DNA of 6,850 nucleotides, taken from contig JAUWJJ010000059.1 in assembly GCA_030607765.1 (NCBI GenBank), positions 1-6,850 on the forward strand. Direction: 5' to 3'. The position numbers were made by a program, and so were the translations under genes. How positions within the stretch are numbered: the stretch's first letter is position 1; each line of letters starts with the position of its first letter. Positions 6,027-6,850 of the stretch are shown here, piece after piece. The notes beneath the pieces are model-generated. The model searched no databases. It was not told the origin of the DNA and saw only the letters and a list, made by a program, of their open reading frames with translations. Source of the DNA: Candidatus Aerophobota bacterium. Its GTDB lineage: Bacteria > Aerophobota > Aerophobia > Aerophobales > B3-G15.

Positions 6027-6117
6027 TCCAACGTAAAACCTTGAACGTCGAATTTTGAACCTTTAACCCTTTGCCCTTTGCCCTTTGCCTTTTGCCTTTT
6101 GCCTTTTGCCTTTTTTA
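6027..6117. repeat. Thirteen-unit seven-base tandem array
   Basis: Units of exactly seven bases run in register: TCCAACG, TAAAACC, TTGAACG and others grade into three CTTTGCC (6069-6089) and three TTTTGCC (6090-6110), ending TTTTTTA. The perfect copies sit at the high-coordinate side and the units decay toward the low side. In the message the array reads as a purine-rich run of AAAAGG and AAAGGG, similar to ribosome-binding cores but with no start codon in place. Confidence 0.82.
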
Positions 6118-6134
6118 CACATTCACGCATTTAT

Positions 6135-6163
6135 CTTGGTGTCTTCGTGTCTTGGTGGCTAAA
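6135..6163 (-). repeat. Right inverted end of the rpmC-rpsQ element
   Basis: Read on the minus strand it is TTTAGC followed by CACCAAGA, CACGAAGA and CACCAAG. The TAG within its first bases (6159-6161) is the rpmC stop codon. Confidence 0.8.
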
Positions 6164-6353
6164 TAGTATACTTTTTCTCTCTAAGTAAAGTCATTATTTG
6201 AGCTATATTTCTTCTTATCTGTTTGGCCTGAGAGAATGTTTTTGCACGTCCCTGAACAATTTCAATTTTCAAACTAAATAGTTCCTTCCTCAATCGAGTA
6301 AGAGAAGAGAAAAGCTCCTCTTTATCCATATTTCTTAATTCAGTAATTTTCAT
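6159..6353 (-). CDS. rpmC: 50S ribosomal protein L29
   Basis: L29 is a small helical-hairpin protein next to the peptide exit tunnel, close to L23 and the docking site of targeting factors. The 64 residues have the family pattern: [14 protein letters not shown], then LRKELFSLKIEIVQGRAKTF (22-41) and RRNIAQIMTLLREKK (47-61). The ATG shares one base with the rplP stop (TAATG), so translation is probably coupled; GGGATAG nearby is a weak binding site. The stop codon lies within the inverted end of the adjoining repeat element, and the last residues Tyr-Thr-Ile lead directly into it, so the native end may have been altered by the repeat. Confidence 0.96.
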   Translation of the reverse strand: MKITELRNMDKEELFSSLTRLRKELFSLKIEIVQGRAKTFSQAKQIRRNIAQIMTLLREKKYTI

Positions 6354-6772
6354 TACACTATCCCATTAGCAGAAACAAATTTGGTCTTGATGGGCAATTT
6401 GTGCGAAGCTAAAGTAAAAGCTCTTTCAGCCCTACTTTCTTCCACCCCTCCTACTTCAAATAAAATTCTCCCTCGTTGAACCATAGCTACCCAACCCGCA
6501 GGCTCTCCTTTACCTTTACCCATTCGAGTTTCTAAAGGCTTCTTAGTTACTGACTTATGAGGAAAAATTCTAATCCATAGCCGTCCTTCATGTCTCAAGT
6601 TTCTAATTATAGTTACCCGGACAGCTTCAATTTGTCTAGATGTAATCCAGGCAGCTTCGGTAGTAATTAAACCGTACTCACCAAAGCTAAGCTTGGTCCC
6701 TCTTGAGGAGATTCCCTTTCTTCTACCTCTTTGAATTTTTCTATACTTTACCCTTTTCGGTTGTAACGACAT
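6353..6772 (-). CDS. rplP: 50S ribosomal protein L16
   Basis: L16 is a late-assembling protein near the A-site tRNA and is needed for peptidyl-transferase activity. The 139 residues include [16 protein letters not shown] (5-20), [13 protein letters not shown] (40-52), [14 protein letters not shown] (66-79), [13 protein letters not shown] (83-95) and [10 protein letters not shown] (124-133). The ATG lies inside the end of rpsC (32-nt overlap), with a near-perfect AAGGAGG nine bases upstream at 6782-6788. The short tail SANGIV extends past the usual KFV end. Confidence 0.98.
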   Translation of the reverse strand: MSLQPKRVKYRKIQRGRRKGISSRGTKLSFGEYGLITTEAAWITSRQIEAVRVTIIRNLRHEGRLWIRIFPHKSVTKKPLETRMGKGKGEPAGWVAMVQRGRILFEVGGVEESRAERAFTLASHKLPIKTKFVSANGIV

Positions 6773-6850
6773 CCTTAGATTCCTCCTTGGAAATAGCAGG
6801 TAAAATTTCTCCTTTGTATATCCACACTTTTACTCCAATACATCCATAAG
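6741..6850 (-). CDS. rpsC: 30S ribosomal protein S3, C-terminal end (runs off the window)
   Basis: Only the last 35 residues are inside the window. They begin [17 protein letters not shown], which matches the conserved C-terminal strand of S3 (usual form YGVIGVKVWI(F/Y)KGE). A charged tail ending in TEKGKV follows, then TAG at 6743-6741. S3 lines the mRNA entry channel with S4 and S5. The frame differs from that of rplP and overlaps it by 32 nt. The position before rplP is the normal S10-operon order. Confidence 0.93.
   Translation of the reverse strand, partial: YGCIGVKVWIYKGEILPAISKEESKDVVTTEKGKV
6782..6788 (-). promoter_or_regulatory. Strong ribosome binding site of rplP
   Basis: AAGGAGG on the minus strand, nine bases ahead of the rplP ATG and inside the rpsC coding region. 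It supports the 32-nt overlap as real. Confidence 0.75.

Larger units (their letters stand above)
5931..6163. repeat. Composite repeat element with inverted ends between rpmC and rpsQ
   Basis: Two 29-base ends, 5939-5967 and 6135-6163, are inverted copies matching at 24 of 29 positions, and bound a 225-bp element. Each end holds three eight-base units of the form CACNAAGN. Inside, from low to high coordinates, are three nine-base units (5996-6022), a seven-base array (6027-6117), and two eight-base units ACACATTC and ACGCATTT (6117-6132). A small palindrome AACTGT-A-ACAGTT (5928-5940) overlaps the left edge. The right end contains the TAG stop codon of rpmC. The left segment 5931-5960 is 27/30 identical to 5098-5127. 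The layout resembles a non-coding miniature element, but I see no target duplication and no coding capacity. Confidence 0.82.

Noticed and set aside
5098..6163. Possible CRISPR array in the repeat-rich spacers
   Set aside because: Units are 7-9 bases with no unique spacers between them, and the 29-base ends are inverted, only two and imperfect. No cas gene is present.
5931..6163. Insertion sequence or transposase remnant
   Set aside because: No coding remnant of a transposase is visible and no clear target duplication flanks the inverted ends; I report it as a repeat only.

Overview
This window is bacterial and carries the end of an S10-type and nearly all of an spc-type ribosomal protein operon. 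Every gene is on the minus strand, so transcription runs from high to low coordinates. The order is rpsC (3' end only), rplP, rpmC, rpsQ, rplN, rplX, rplE, rpsN, rpsH, rplF, rplR, rpsE, rplO, secY, adk (5' part only). This is the standard bacterial order except that rpmD (protein L30), normally between rpsE and rplO, is missing. The DNA is AT-rich and the coding strand is purine-rich. S14 is the short zinc-binding type and L24 ends in a four-cysteine ribbon. I cannot place the organism. The compact operon, the missing rpmD and the repeat-filled spacers would fit an uncultivated candidate-phylum bacterium, but that is only a guess.

Right part (about 5279-6850): rpsC and rplP overlap by 32 nt, and rplP and rpmC share one base. 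A 225-bp repeat element follows, then rpsQ and rplN one base apart. Middle part (about 2474-5278): a second repeat-filled spacer, then rplX, rplE and rpsN closely spaced, a third repeat spacer, rpsH, a fourth short repeat spacer, then rplF and rplR. Left part (1-2460): rpsE, rplO, secY and adk form a chain of overlapping genes (20, 11 and 4 nt). No stretch above 300 bases lacks a gene; the longest spacer is 258 nt.

The ribosomal proteins supply parts of both subunits, SecY forms the membrane channel for protein export, and Adk balances adenine nucleotides. There is no sign of an internal terminator or a convincing promoter, so one long message with translational coupling is likely.

The genes themselves are ordinary. 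The notable feature is the spacers. All four junctions wider than 25 nt are filled with mosaics of short tandem repeats of period 7, 8 or 9, often in inverted pairs. Each mosaic stops 23-30 nt before the next start codon, just ahead of the ribosome binding site. I found no defence system, mobile-element gene or RNA gene.
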